42,154 bases of DNA, from the NCBI GenBank assembly GCA_005880615.1, contig VBID01000135.1:1-42154 (forward strand), given 5' to 3'. The notes below the pieces were generated by a model. That model was given only the letters and a program-made list of their open reading frames with translations. It was not told the origin of the DNA and did not search any database. Shown piece by piece: positions 1-7,169 of this stretch (its first letter is position 1; each line of letters opens with the position of its first letter). The position numbers and the translations under genes are program-made. The DNA is from Chloroflexota bacterium. GTDB lineage: Bacteria > Chloroflexota > Dormibacteria > CF-121.

Positions 1-673
1 TATCGACCGTGAGCAGCTTGCCATGATCGATAATCGCCACCCGGTGACAGACAGCCTGGGCCTCTTCCATGGAGTGGGTGGTAAGCAAGATGCTCCGGCC
101 GGTGTCGCGTAGCCGCTCGATCCGATCCCACAACTGCCGGCGAGCTTGCGGATCCAGGCCGGCGGTTGGTTCATCGAGGAGCACAAGTGGTGGGTCATGG
201 ATGGTTGCAATCATCAACGAGACGCGTTTCTGCTGTCCACCGGACAGCTGGATGAACCGCTTTGCGGCTTCCTCCCCCAGGTGGATGTCGTCGAGGAGCT
301 CGTCGATTTCGGTTCGGGAGAGCCGCACGCCGTAGAGGCCCGCGTAGAGCCTGACGATCTCGCGGATCGTGAGATCGGATTGGAAGCTCGTCGACTGGAG
401 CTGGACGCCCATCCGTGCTTTCGCGGCGATAGGATTTGCTTGAGCGTCGATATCGCCGATTCGGATGGAGCCCGAGTCGGGCCGCAGCAACCCCTCAATC
501 GCGCTGAGCGTGCTCGTCTTCCCGGCTCCGTTCGGGCCCAACAGGCCAAAGATCTCTCCCTCATTGATGGCGAGGGACACGCCGTCAACGGCCCGCTTCG
601 GACCATAGCTGACGTGGAGGTCGTCGACGTGAAGGGCCAAACCCGCCGCTGCCGGCTGGCCGGAGGCTGTCAC
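1..673 (-). CDS. ABC transporter ATP-binding protein, C-terminus cut by window edge
   Basis: This is the ATPase subunit of an ABC exporter of the drug/antibiotic (DrrA/CcmA-like) type; it would power a separate permease lying beyond the left edge. Reading the minus strand from a GTG at 673 gives about 224 residues with every ABC hallmark: Walker A GPNGAGKTS, Q-loop VQLQ, signature LSGGQQKR, Walker B VLLDEPTAGLD and the switch histidine in LLTTHSMEEA. The reading frame is still open at base 1, so the C-terminus is missing. No good Shine-Dalgarno precedes the GTG. It lies 82 bp downstream of the AraC-type regulator gene on the same strand, so co-regulation is likely. The substrate cannot be told from the ATPase alone. 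Family assignment is very secure. Confidence 0.93.
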   Translation of the reverse strand, partial: MTASGQPAAAGLALHVDDLHVSYGPKRAVDGVSLAINEGEIFGLLGPNGAGKTSTLSAIEGLLRPDSGSIRIGDIDAQANPIAAKARMGVQLQSTSFQSDLTIREIVRLYAGLYGVRLSRTEIDELLDDIHLGEEAAKRFIQLSGGQQKRVSLMIATIHDPPLVLLDEPTAGLDPQARRQLWDRIERLRDTGRSILLTTHSMEEAQAVCHRVAIIDHGKLLTVD

Positions 674-743
674 TCTGGAAGCCACATTATGGGCGATCCA
701 GCCGCCCTTACCCCGTGGCCAAGGAATCGATAAGGGAACTGCG

Positions 744-761
744 ACCTAACCGCAGTTAGGT
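744..761. promoter_or_regulatory. inverted repeat at the araC-type stop codon
   Basis: ACCTAAC-CGCA-GTTAGGT is a perfect 7-bp inverted repeat with a 4-nt loop. It contains the TAA stop of the AraC-type gene and lies about 70 bp before the ABC ATPase start. There is no T-run, so it could be an operator for the downstream gene or a weak mRNA hairpin. Confidence 0.4.
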
Positions 762-1745
762 GACGACCGTCGCGGTCCTTTCTCCACTGGCGGCGCTCGG
801 CGCCATCGCACTCTTTCGATAGGCGCCGGGTGAGGTTCCATAGTGCCGCCGGAAAGCCTTGGTCACGGAAACCTCGGAGTCGTATCCCGTCAGGCGCGCG
901 ATCTCGCGGACGCCCGCCCTGGTAGCGCGCAGATATTCGGCGGCTCGCGCCATGCGGTAACGCGTCAGGTTCTGCATGGGGGTTTCCCCGGTGGCGGCCC
1001 GGAAACGTTCGGCAAACGCCGATCGAGAAAGCGAAACGGCCGAAGCCATCTTGGGCACCGTCCAGCGGCGGTCTGGATGCTCGCGGATCAGGCGGAGCGC
1101 CCGAGCAATCTGCGGATCGCTCACCGCCGTGGACCCGCCGACGGCTCGATCGGCCTCCGCCAGGCACTGACGGAGCGCCTGAGCAAGAAGCGCATCGGTC
1201 AGCCGGGTGACCACCGCCTCCGAGCCGGGGCCGGTCGATGCCATCTCGACGGCAATCATCCGGATCAGGCTCGAGAGCCACTCCGGCGCGCGACCGCCAC
1301 TTCCGCGAAGGTGCACCACGGTGGGCAGGGCTTCCAGCAACGGCCGCGCGGTGAGCCTCTCGACGGCAAACCCGCCGCACAGCAGCTCGGTGCGGTCACC
1401 GCCGCCGCCGTGGCTCAGGTGTCCGTTGACCGGCGGTGTTTGGGCCAGGATGCTGTCCAACCACGTCACCGCACTTTGCGGCGAGTCCCTGACCACGTGA
1501 CCTTCGCCCCGGGGCAGGATCACGAGGTCGCCGGCTGTCAGCCGGACTGGATCTGGCTGCCCATCCACTTCCAGCCACGCCGAGCCCGCCGTCAGAAGGT
1601 GATATGCCGGACCGGAACGCGCCGCCACCTGGAAGCCCCACGGGGCCGTCATCTCCGACAGGCAATAGACGGTGCTGTTGACCGTCAGCCGCAGGAGAAG
1701 CTGGCTCAACCCGTCCGAATCTGAAAAGGCACCAAGGCTCCGCAT
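756..1745 (-). CDS. AraC-family transcriptional regulator with cupin sensor domain
   Basis: A 329-aa DNA-binding regulator. The N-terminal two-thirds look like the AraC-type cupin sensor, including LTAGDLVILPRGEGHVVRD. The C-terminal ~100 residues carry the double helix-turn-helix: the first helix pair around WTVPKMASAVSLSRSAFAER and the second around VREIARLTGYDSEVSVTKAF, ending in the typical FRRHYGTSPGAYR. I chose the ATG at 1745 because GAGGAG lies 5 nt upstream; an in-frame start 14 codons further upstream has less support. The ATG shares one base with the TGA of the glycosylase-like gene, so the two are translationally coupled. The ABC ATPase follows on the same strand and is a plausible target. 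The inducer is unknown. Confidence 0.92.
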   Translation of the reverse strand: MRSLGAFSDSDGLSQLLLRLTVNSTVYCLSEMTAPWGFQVAARSGPAYHLLTAGSAWLEVDGQPDPVRLTAGDLVILPRGEGHVVRDSPQSAVTWLDSILAQTPPVNGHLSHGGGGDRTELLCGGFAVERLTARPLLEALPTVVHLRGSGGRAPEWLSSLIRMIAVEMASTGPGSEAVVTRLTDALLAQALRQCLAEADRAVGGSTAVSDPQIARALRLIREHPDRRWTVPKMASAVSLSRSAFAERFRAATGETPMQNLTRYRMARAAEYLRATRAGVREIARLTGYDSEVSVTKAFRRHYGTSPGAYRKSAMAPSAASGERTATVVT

Positions 1746-2176
1746 CACATCTCCTCGTGCGCCGGAACCTTCCGCCCGACCATCCACAGGAAGTACCAGC
1801 TGCCGGAATCGCCAACGAAGGCGAAGCGCTTGTGCAGCGCTTTCTTCGTGGCCTCGAAGTCACCCAGAGAATCGAGGTAGCGCCTGAAACCCTTGCATTC
1901 AATATCGAGCGCCAACATCTGGCGGGCGTTCTCGCGGATGGCTTCGAGTTTCCTCCGATTTCGAATCACGCGTGTGTCGCCCATCAGCCGGTCGATATCG
2001 CTGTCGCGCAACTTCGCGACGCGGGCGACATCAAACCCGTGAAAGGCCTCACGGATGCCTGGCCATTTCGCCTCAACGACCCGCCAGCTGATGCCGGTCT
2101 GGAACATCACCCGCGCCAGTGCGTCCAGGTAGCCGGATAGACCCTTCGGCGGGGGTGGCTGCTTGTGGTGCTCCAT
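1745..2176 (-). CDS. DNA-3-methyladenine glycosylase I (Tag)-like protein, divergent
   Basis: This 143-aa protein matches the core of the Tag family, which excises 3-methyladenine from alkylated DNA: FQTGISW, FHGFDVARVA and the DNA-contact stretch TRVIRNRRKLEAIRENA, closing with YFLWMVGRKVPAHEE. It is shorter than E. coli Tag (~187 aa). It lacks the N-terminal segment with the zinc-ligand Cys and His, and the position equivalent to the base-recognising Glu38 appears to be Val in my alignment by eye. It may therefore be a divergent subfamily or have a different activity. A TAAGAT hexamer ends 9 nt before the ATG and no Shine-Dalgarno is seen, suggesting a very short leader. It is first in an operon with the AraC regulator. 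Confidence 0.82.
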   Translation of the reverse strand: MEHHKQPPPPKGLSGYLDALARVMFQTGISWRVVEAKWPGIREAFHGFDVARVAKLRDSDIDRLMGDTRVIRNRRKLEAIRENARQMLALDIECKGFRRYLDSLGDFEATKKALHKRFAFVGDSGSWYFLWMVGRKVPAHEEM

Positions 2177-2311
2177 CCCAACTGGATCTTAGGTCGGCGC
2201 CAGCTGGCCTGCACTTTGCCAACTCGCTTCCAGAATTCATCCAGGCGCCGAAGCGGCGTCTTGGCTAACGGTGGCAGCGTCCTGGACATTTCCCCCACTC
2301 CGGCGTTCGCC

Positions 2312-2317
2312 TAGGGT
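2312..2317 (+). promoter_or_regulatory. putative -10 element of a leaderless start
   Basis: TAGGGT lies exactly 6 nt before the ATG of the SnoaL-like gene, which has no Shine-Dalgarno. This fits transcription starting at the A of the ATG. Confidence 0.4.
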
Positions 2318-2323
2318 CGTCGT

Positions 2324-2674
2324 ATGGTTAAGACGAGTGCGACTGACGTCGTCGATCGATACTCGAAAGCCCTCGCATCTCGCGATTTCGCCGCGGCGCG
2401 CTCATTCCTGGCGGACAACCTGCGCTTCGAGGGCCCCATCGACCGGTTCGACCGCGCCGACGACTACATCAAGGCCATCTCGGCTCTGTATGGGATGGTC
2501 AAGGGGGTCGAGCACCAGGCGACGATCGCGGAGGGCGATGACGTGGCCGTCTTCTATGTGCTCGATACGCCGGTGGCCAAGGCGCCGGTGGCGGAGTGGT
2601 ACACCCTCGCGGGCGGCAAGATCGTGCGCATCCGGACCTACTTCGACGCCCGGCCGTTCGCCAGGCCGTCCTGA
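2324..2674 (+). CDS. SnoaL/NTF2-like domain protein
   Basis: A 116-aa single-domain protein of the NTF2-like superfamily. It opens with the usual helix (VVDRYSKALASRDFAAARSFLADN), then LRFEGPIDRF, and ends in a strand pair with IVRIRTYFDARPF. Such proteins are small alpha+beta cones that act as isomerases, hydrolases or ligand binders; residues alone do not fix a function. There is no Shine-Dalgarno; a TAGGGT hexamer 6 nt upstream suggests leaderless expression. It stands alone between the minus-strand glycosylase gene and the VOC gene, which has its own ribosome site. Confidence 0.82.
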   Translation: MVKTSATDVVDRYSKALASRDFAAARSFLADNLRFEGPIDRFDRADDYIKAISALYGMVKGVEHQATIAEGDDVAVFYVLDTPVAKAPVAEWYTLAGGKIVRIRTYFDARPFARPS

Positions 2675-2780
2675 ACCCACGGCCGACATTTTCTGCTTGA
2701 GGGGTGCAGAATAGGGCTGCACCCGGCTCCGCCGTGGTGACGTTCGTCCGCTTCGTTACCAGGGCATGAGGAGGCAAGCT

Positions 2781-3560
2781 ATGGCGGAAGCCAAGACTGC
2801 AGTCGCGAATAAGCCGATATGGGTCGATCTCTCGACCACCGACGCGGCGGCAGCCCGCGAGTTCTACGCGAAGGTGTTTGGCTGGAAGATCGAGGTCAAT
2901 CCGGATCCGCAATACGGCGGGTACGGGATGGCCACCGTAGGCGGCAAACAGGTGGCGGGGGTTGGACCCAAGATGTCACCGGAGGCGCCCACCGCGTGGT
3001 CGGTCTACATCGGCACCGATGATGCCGACGGCCTGGCCAAGAAGGTTCAGGCTACGGGTGGCAAGGTCGTCGCGCCGCCCTTCGACGTCGGTGATCAGGG
3101 CCGCATGGCGGCCTTCCAGGATCCGAGCGGCGCGGTCATTTCTGCCTGGCAGCCGCGGGCCATGCGAACCCCCATGCCTGTCGGCGAACCGAACACCTTC
3201 GGATGGGCGGAGCTCAACGCGCGCGGCGTCGACAAGGCGATCCCCTTCTACCAGAAGGTGTTTGGGTGGACCCCCAAGCCCCAATCGATGGGCCCGGACC
3301 AACCGCCGTATACCGAGTTTCAGCTCAGCGGCGAGAGCATCGCCGGCGGGCAGGAAATGCAGGCCATGGTTCCGGCCCAGGTCCCCAGCTACTGGCTGGT
3401 CTATTTCGCGGTTGGCGACGTCGACAAGTCGTTCAAGGCCGCCACGCAGGCCGGCGCACGCGAGATGGTCGCGCCCATGGAGTTTCCGGGCGGTCGCTTT
3501 GCCATCGTGAGCGATCCGCAGGGCGCAGCCTTCGGGCTTCTCAAGATGGCGCCCCGCTAG
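2781..3560 (+). CDS. VOC family protein with two glyoxalase-like domains
   Basis: A 259-aa protein with two tandem vicinal-oxygen-chelate modules, residues ~10-125 and ~135-258. Each opens with a helix of the form REFYAKVFGW or IPFYQKVFGW and ends with a FQDPSGA or VSDPQGA strand. The layout matches the CFP-30B/27-kDa-antigen-like group of double-VOC proteins, many of which lack a proven reaction. The ATG at 2781 is chosen because AGGAGG lies 7 nt upstream. The product has no signal peptide or membrane segment and is probably cytoplasmic. A strong GC hairpin follows the stop. Confidence 0.9.
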   Translation: MAEAKTAVANKPIWVDLSTTDAAAAREFYAKVFGWKIEVNPDPQYGGYGMATVGGKQVAGVGPKMSPEAPTAWSVYIGTDDADGLAKKVQATGGKVVAPPFDVGDQGRMAAFQDPSGAVISAWQPRAMRTPMPVGEPNTFGWAELNARGVDKAIPFYQKVFGWTPKPQSMGPDQPPYTEFQLSGESIAGGQEMQAMVPAQVPSYWLVYFAVGDVDKSFKAATQAGAREMVAPMEFPGGRFAIVSDPQGAAFGLLKMAPR

Positions 3561-3575
3561 GAAAGACTCACGGGT

Positions 3576-3601
3576 GCGGGCCGGCGCTGGTGCCGGCCCG
3601 C
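3576..3601 (+). terminator. GC-rich hairpin between convergent genes
   Basis: GCGGGCCGGC and GCCGGCCCGC form a perfect 10-bp stem around a 6-nt loop, 15 bp after the VOC stop and before the convergent membrane-protein gene. There is no T-tract. The position suggests a bidirectional terminator or 3'-end stabiliser. Confidence 0.6.
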
Positions 3602-3638
3602 CGTCGCCATGGAAGCCACGGCGTCCATGGTCTCGATC

Positions 3639-4151
3639 TCATCCGGCTGCCCTTGCGCGACCGACCTCCGCCTTTCCGACACCGACCAGCAGCAGCCAGG
3701 CCCCCGTCACCATGAAGATGAACGACGACATCATTCCGATGCCGACCAGGTAGAGGCCCCATGCGCTGCCGACGAATAGAATGAGGGCGCCGGTCTGCTC
3801 CAGGACGAGGCAGGCGAAACTTCCCAGCGTGCGAAGCAGCACGCCCTGGTCCGCACTGTTCATCGCCTGCCGAATGCTCCGGTAGAGGACGACCTCGACC
3901 ACGAAAAGGACGAAGATCAGCTCCACCGCGATCGCCTGCCCGTTCTGGCCTCCCATCAGCGCGAGCGCACAGCGAATGAAGACGGCGGTCAAGCCGGTGA
4001 GGATGGTTCGGGCTCGATGGCGATGGACGGGGTCGGTGACGATGTCATCCAGGTGCAGGGTCATCGCCACGAACACGAGGCCCGTCAGGGCCGCGGCACC
4101 ACCGCCCACCACCATGAAGTAGTCATGCCAACCAGCGAGCTGGGCCATCAT
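3639..4151 (-). CDS. hypothetical integral membrane protein, four predicted helices
   Basis: I do not recognise this 170-aa protein. It has about four hydrophobic stretches: ~12-30 (GGGAAALTGLVFVAMTL), ~72-90, ~108-128 and ~133-160. A polar linker holds RHRARTILTG. The N-terminus (AQLAGWHDYFMVVGGGAAALTGLVFVA) resembles small uncharacterised bacterial membrane proteins. Two adjacent ATG codons could start it. A TACCCT hexamer sits 7 nt before the first ATG and there is no Shine-Dalgarno, as at other leaderless-looking starts here. It is convergent with the VOC gene and follows the kinase gene on the same strand. Confidence 0.78.
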   Translation of the reverse strand: MMAQLAGWHDYFMVVGGGAAALTGLVFVAMTLHLDDIVTDPVHRHRARTILTGLTAVFIRCALALMGGQNGQAIAVELIFVLFVVEVVLYRSIRQAMNSADQGVLLRTLGSFACLVLEQTGALILFVGSAWGLYLVGIGMMSSFIFMVTGAWLLLVGVGKAEVGRARAAG

Positions 4152-4222
4152 GGATCAGAGGGTACCCCTTTTCCGAACCCCCACGACTCAGGAAGGAGTG
4201 CGACGGATGCAGCCCACTGAGT

Positions 4223-5935
4223 TCAGCTCGTGTTTTTCGCGCTCACCAGTGCCGGAGCAGGCTCGTGCCGTTGGTCACGGGCCGCTGTCGCAACGAACAG
4301 CGGGAGGGCAAGCGCGAAGACGGTCCCGTCACCCGGCGAGCTGCTTTCGATCGCGAGGCTGCCTCCATGACCTTCGGCCAGCTGCCGGCCGATGTACAGT
4401 CCGAGCCCGGTGCCCGGAACATTTCGAAAAGCCGGGTCGTTTGTTCGGTGGAAGCGCTCGAAAACCCGCTCCCGCTCGTCCTCGGGAATCCCAGCCCCGT
4501 TATCGGCCACCCGGACGAACGCCCGGTCCCGGTCGCTAGAAACGGCGATCGACAGCCGGGGCGCCCGGAGGTTGTACGTCAGCGCGTTGTTGATCAGGTT
4601 GTCCAGGATGCGACCCAGTTCCTCCGCGTCCGCCTCCACTTTGATTGGATCACCGGTCAGAGTCGTGGCAATCTCGGCCGCCAGCAGATCGGCCTGCGGC
4701 CGAGCCCGTTCACAGGCTTCCCGGACAACCGTGCGCAGGTCCGTCAGGCTGCGGCTGCGCGGCAGCGGATTGGCCTCCACCCGCGAAGCCTCCAGGAGGC
4801 TGGTCACGATGTGGTTCAGCTCGCGAGTCTTGGTGGTCAGAACCTCGAGCGGCCCCTTCCATCGTTCGGGAGCCGGGCCGAGCGACCCATCGGACAGCAT
4901 CACCAGGTAGCCAGTCAGCACCGAAATCGGGTTTCGCAACTCGTGGGCCGCCATGTGCAGAAACTCGGTCTTCGCCTCGCTGGCCAGCCTGGCGGAATCG
5001 TACAGGCGCGACATCTCTTCCTTCCGTTCCTGGGTGTCGACAAAAGAGGCGAGCAGGAATGACGCCAGCGCGACGCTCACGTTGAAGACCTGGAGGGTGA
5101 CCATCTTCTGGAAGAGCGTTTCGCCAGCGAACGGGCCGGCCCCCTGGGTGGCCGACCAGATGGCGACCCCGGACGCAATCAGGGCAGCCGGGGCGGCGCC
5201 TCGCAGCCGAAACCGCCAGGCGATGGTCATGATCAGCGGAAGAACCAGGTATTCGAGCCGCAGCCGATTCTGGAAAAGCACGTAGGTCACGACCGCCGTG
5301 GCGGCCAGCAGCCCCATCAGCTCCAGCCCCCGTCGCCAGGTAAAGGCTAAAGGCATCGAAGGGCCGGCGAGCAGGCTCAGGAGGAATGGCGCCACCAGCA
5401 GGATGCCCATCGCATCGCCCACCCACCAGACCGCCCACGTCGGCCAGAATTCGGTCGGCGAGACGGCTCCGGAGAAGACGAGGACGGCACTCCCAATGGT
5501 CGCGCTGATGGTCATGCCGGCCAGTGCCGCCAGGATGATGAGGGCGATCGCGTCGCGGAGCCGGTTTAGCTCGCGGTAGAAGCCAACCCGCCGCAGGAGC
5601 TCGACCGAAACCAGGGGAGCCAGCGTGTTGCCGGCGGCAATCAGAGCCGCGCCCAGGGGTGATGGGCCAATCGGAAGATTGACCGCGAATGCAGCGACGG
5701 CAATGGCCGGCCAGACCCGGCGGCCGATGACCAGCATGGCCACCAGGGCGATCCCGGTCGGGGGCCAGATGGGCGTCACCTGACCGTGCACCAGCGCCAG
5801 GTTCAGGCTCAGGCGAGCCGCCAGCCAATAGGCCAGGGCGACTAGGGCTAGCCGGATGAGCTCCCTGGCTGGCCGTTCGAGGGGACCGGGCGCGCGGATG
5901 CCTAGGTATTTACCAGATTGTCCAGATTTAATCAA
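4223..5935 (-). CDS. MASE1-domain sensor histidine kinase
   Basis: A 570-aa membrane sensor kinase. Residues ~25-310 form a MASE1-type multi-helix sensor (YWLAARLSLNLAL, TPIWPPTGIALVAM and further helices). The dimerisation domain has the phosphoacceptor His in MAAHELRNPISVL (~330). The ATPase domain has N-box LDNLINNAL, G1 VADNGAGIPEDE and G2 GTGLGLYIGRQLAEGHGG. It should autophosphorylate and pass the phosphate to a response regulator, but none is adjacent. The only plausible start is TTG at 5935, with no clear ribosome site; the first hydrophobic helix begins ~25 codons later. The signal is unknown. Confidence 0.92.
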   Translation of the reverse strand: MIKSGQSGKYLGIRAPGPLERPARELIRLALVALAYWLAARLSLNLALVHGQVTPIWPPTGIALVAMLVIGRRVWPAIAVAAFAVNLPIGPSPLGAALIAAGNTLAPLVSVELLRRVGFYRELNRLRDAIALIILAALAGMTISATIGSAVLVFSGAVSPTEFWPTWAVWWVGDAMGILLVAPFLLSLLAGPSMPLAFTWRRGLELMGLLAATAVVTYVLFQNRLRLEYLVLPLIMTIAWRFRLRGAAPAALIASGVAIWSATQGAGPFAGETLFQKMVTLQVFNVSVALASFLLASFVDTQERKEEMSRLYDSARLASEAKTEFLHMAAHELRNPISVLTGYLVMLSDGSLGPAPERWKGPLEVLTTKTRELNHIVTSLLEASRVEANPLPRSRSLTDLRTVVREACERARPQADLLAAEIATTLTGDPIKVEADAEELGRILDNLINNALTYNLRAPRLSIAVSSDRDRAFVRVADNGAGIPEDERERVFERFHRTNDPAFRNVPGTGLGLYIGRQLAEGHGGSLAIESSSPGDGTVFALALPLFVATAARDQRHEPAPALVSAKNTS

Positions 5936-5999
5936 GCACGTGTACGGAGCGTGAATTAATGAGGGATCGCACCTCCCTGGAGGAGGGTAGAGGACAGTG

Positions 6000-6923
6000 T
6001 CAGCTTGCCGGGCCGGCGATCATCAGGCCGTCGTCCCAGCGGCCGAGGCGAGAGCCAGCTTCGAACAGGCTGTCACAAAATTCGAGGATCGCCCGGCGTG
6101 GGGACGCGGCACGGCGGACGTCATCGTACGGAAGGAGGAACTCCCGCACGGCCGGATCCCAGTGGGCGCCGGCGGGCCGGACGGGTTCCCTCTCGATTCC
6201 CACCGGCGCCGGATACGCATAGCCAAAGAAGGTCGGCGCCGGGACTTGCGCGCTGCCCGGCCAGAAGCCGGTGCAGATCACCTCGGCGTCCCCGCCTCGA
6301 CGCGCAATGACCCCGGCGTTCACGGGGGGCTCCACCGCACGACCCGAGTACAGGGAGAGGGCCAGGTCGAAGGTGCCCCAGAAGAAGCTGACCAGTGACG
6401 TCTTGCCGCGGAATCGTGCCCGGTGCTCCTTGAGGACGAGGTCGACCTGCGACAGGACGTGGAAGAACCGGGTGGCCCAGGTCGGGTCGTAGGCCGAATG
6501 AATGATATCCTCCGCGAACGGGACTGGGTCCGCGACCTCGGACGGCCGCGGCGAGATCTGGACCTCGATGCCGAGCGAGCGCAGTGCCGCGGTGAAGTCG
6601 CGATAGAAATCTGCCACCGGCCGCCCGGTCAGGGCCACTCGCCGCGAGTCGCCGGCTGTGGTCAGTACGACGACCTGGTGATCGATCAGGTCGACGTCGA
6701 TCTGGAAGATCTGGTCGCCCGATGCCATCGGAGTGGTGGTGAGGCCGCGGGCGGTCAGGTAGAGCGGGACGTTGGCCCACTGGGGTTCGAAAGGGGAGAG
6801 GGCCAGGCGCACCTTCCCGACGATCTGGAGCTCCATGTGGAGGGTGTCCATGGTGTCCTTCCACGCGGCGTAGGGAAGTTCCAGCCAGGTGCCGGTGGCG
6901 ACGCCGGCCGAGCGACTCGTCAC
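6000..6923 (-). CDS. DUF5996 family protein
   Basis: A 307-aa cytoplasmic protein matching the DUF5996 family as I recall it: WLELPYAAWKDTMDTLHM at the N-terminus, KVRLALSPFEPQWANVPLYL, and near the C-terminus FWPGSAQVPAPTFFGYAYP and WDPAVREFLLPYDDVR. The family has no established reaction. No signal peptide or membrane helix is seen. The GTG start at 6923 has a TAACCT hexamer 6 nt upstream, consistent with a leaderless mRNA. The gene stands alone between the histidine kinase and the divergently placed GGDEF-EAL gene. Confidence 0.85.
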   Translation of the reverse strand: MTSRSAGVATGTWLELPYAAWKDTMDTLHMELQIVGKVRLALSPFEPQWANVPLYLTARGLTTTPMASGDQIFQIDVDLIDHQVVVLTTAGDSRRVALTGRPVADFYRDFTAALRSLGIEVQISPRPSEVADPVPFAEDIIHSAYDPTWATRFFHVLSQVDLVLKEHRARFRGKTSLVSFFWGTFDLALSLYSGRAVEPPVNAGVIARRGGDAEVICTGFWPGSAQVPAPTFFGYAYPAPVGIEREPVRPAGAHWDPAVREFLLPYDDVRRAASPRRAILEFCDSLFEAGSRLGRWDDGLMIAGPAS

Positions 6924-7048
6924 CTTTACAGGTTAACTTTCCCCTTCCCCAACGGGGGGAAGATCGTCTGGCCTCTACCTCGGACGAGGGAGACGTTCCG
7001 GTGCCCCCGGCTGCTCGGTTGCGGGCCATATCGGTCCATTTTCTGAAG

Positions 7049-7068
7049 CCTAGGCAAGAGTGCCTAGG
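7049..7068. promoter_or_regulatory. perfect 8-bp inverted repeat upstream of the GGDEF-EAL gene
   Basis: CCTAGGCA-AGAG-TGCCTAGG is a perfect inverted repeat about 100 bp before the c-di-GMP gene, in the 246-bp gap between divergent genes. It may be an operator or a hairpin. The rest of the gap shows only a C/G-rich palindrome near 6939-6962. Confidence 0.5.
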
Positions 7069-7157
7069 TCGCATGGACCCGCCCTGGAACTCGTTGACCG
7101 ATCAGACCCATGGGCGGCTGGCTGATCCGCAACCGTCCTTCGCAGCGAGCGGCCGCC

Positions 7158-7163
7158 TAGGTC
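7158..7163 (+). promoter_or_regulatory. putative -10 element of a leaderless start
   Basis: TAGGTC lies 6 nt before the ATG at 7170, with no Shine-Dalgarno. The same hexamer at the same distance precedes the Mrr-like gene at 25304. Confidence 0.35.
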
Positions 7164-7169
7164 ACCGCC

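Noticed and set aside
2107-2298. Small minus-strand frame upstream of the Tag-like gene
   Set aside because: Mostly overlaps the Tag-like gene in another frame; no ribosome site or family features.
4710-7074. Long frames of 372 and 317 codons antisense or shifted against the kinase and DUF5996 genes
   Set aside because: Same-strand alternative frames rich in Gly/Arg/Pro without domains.
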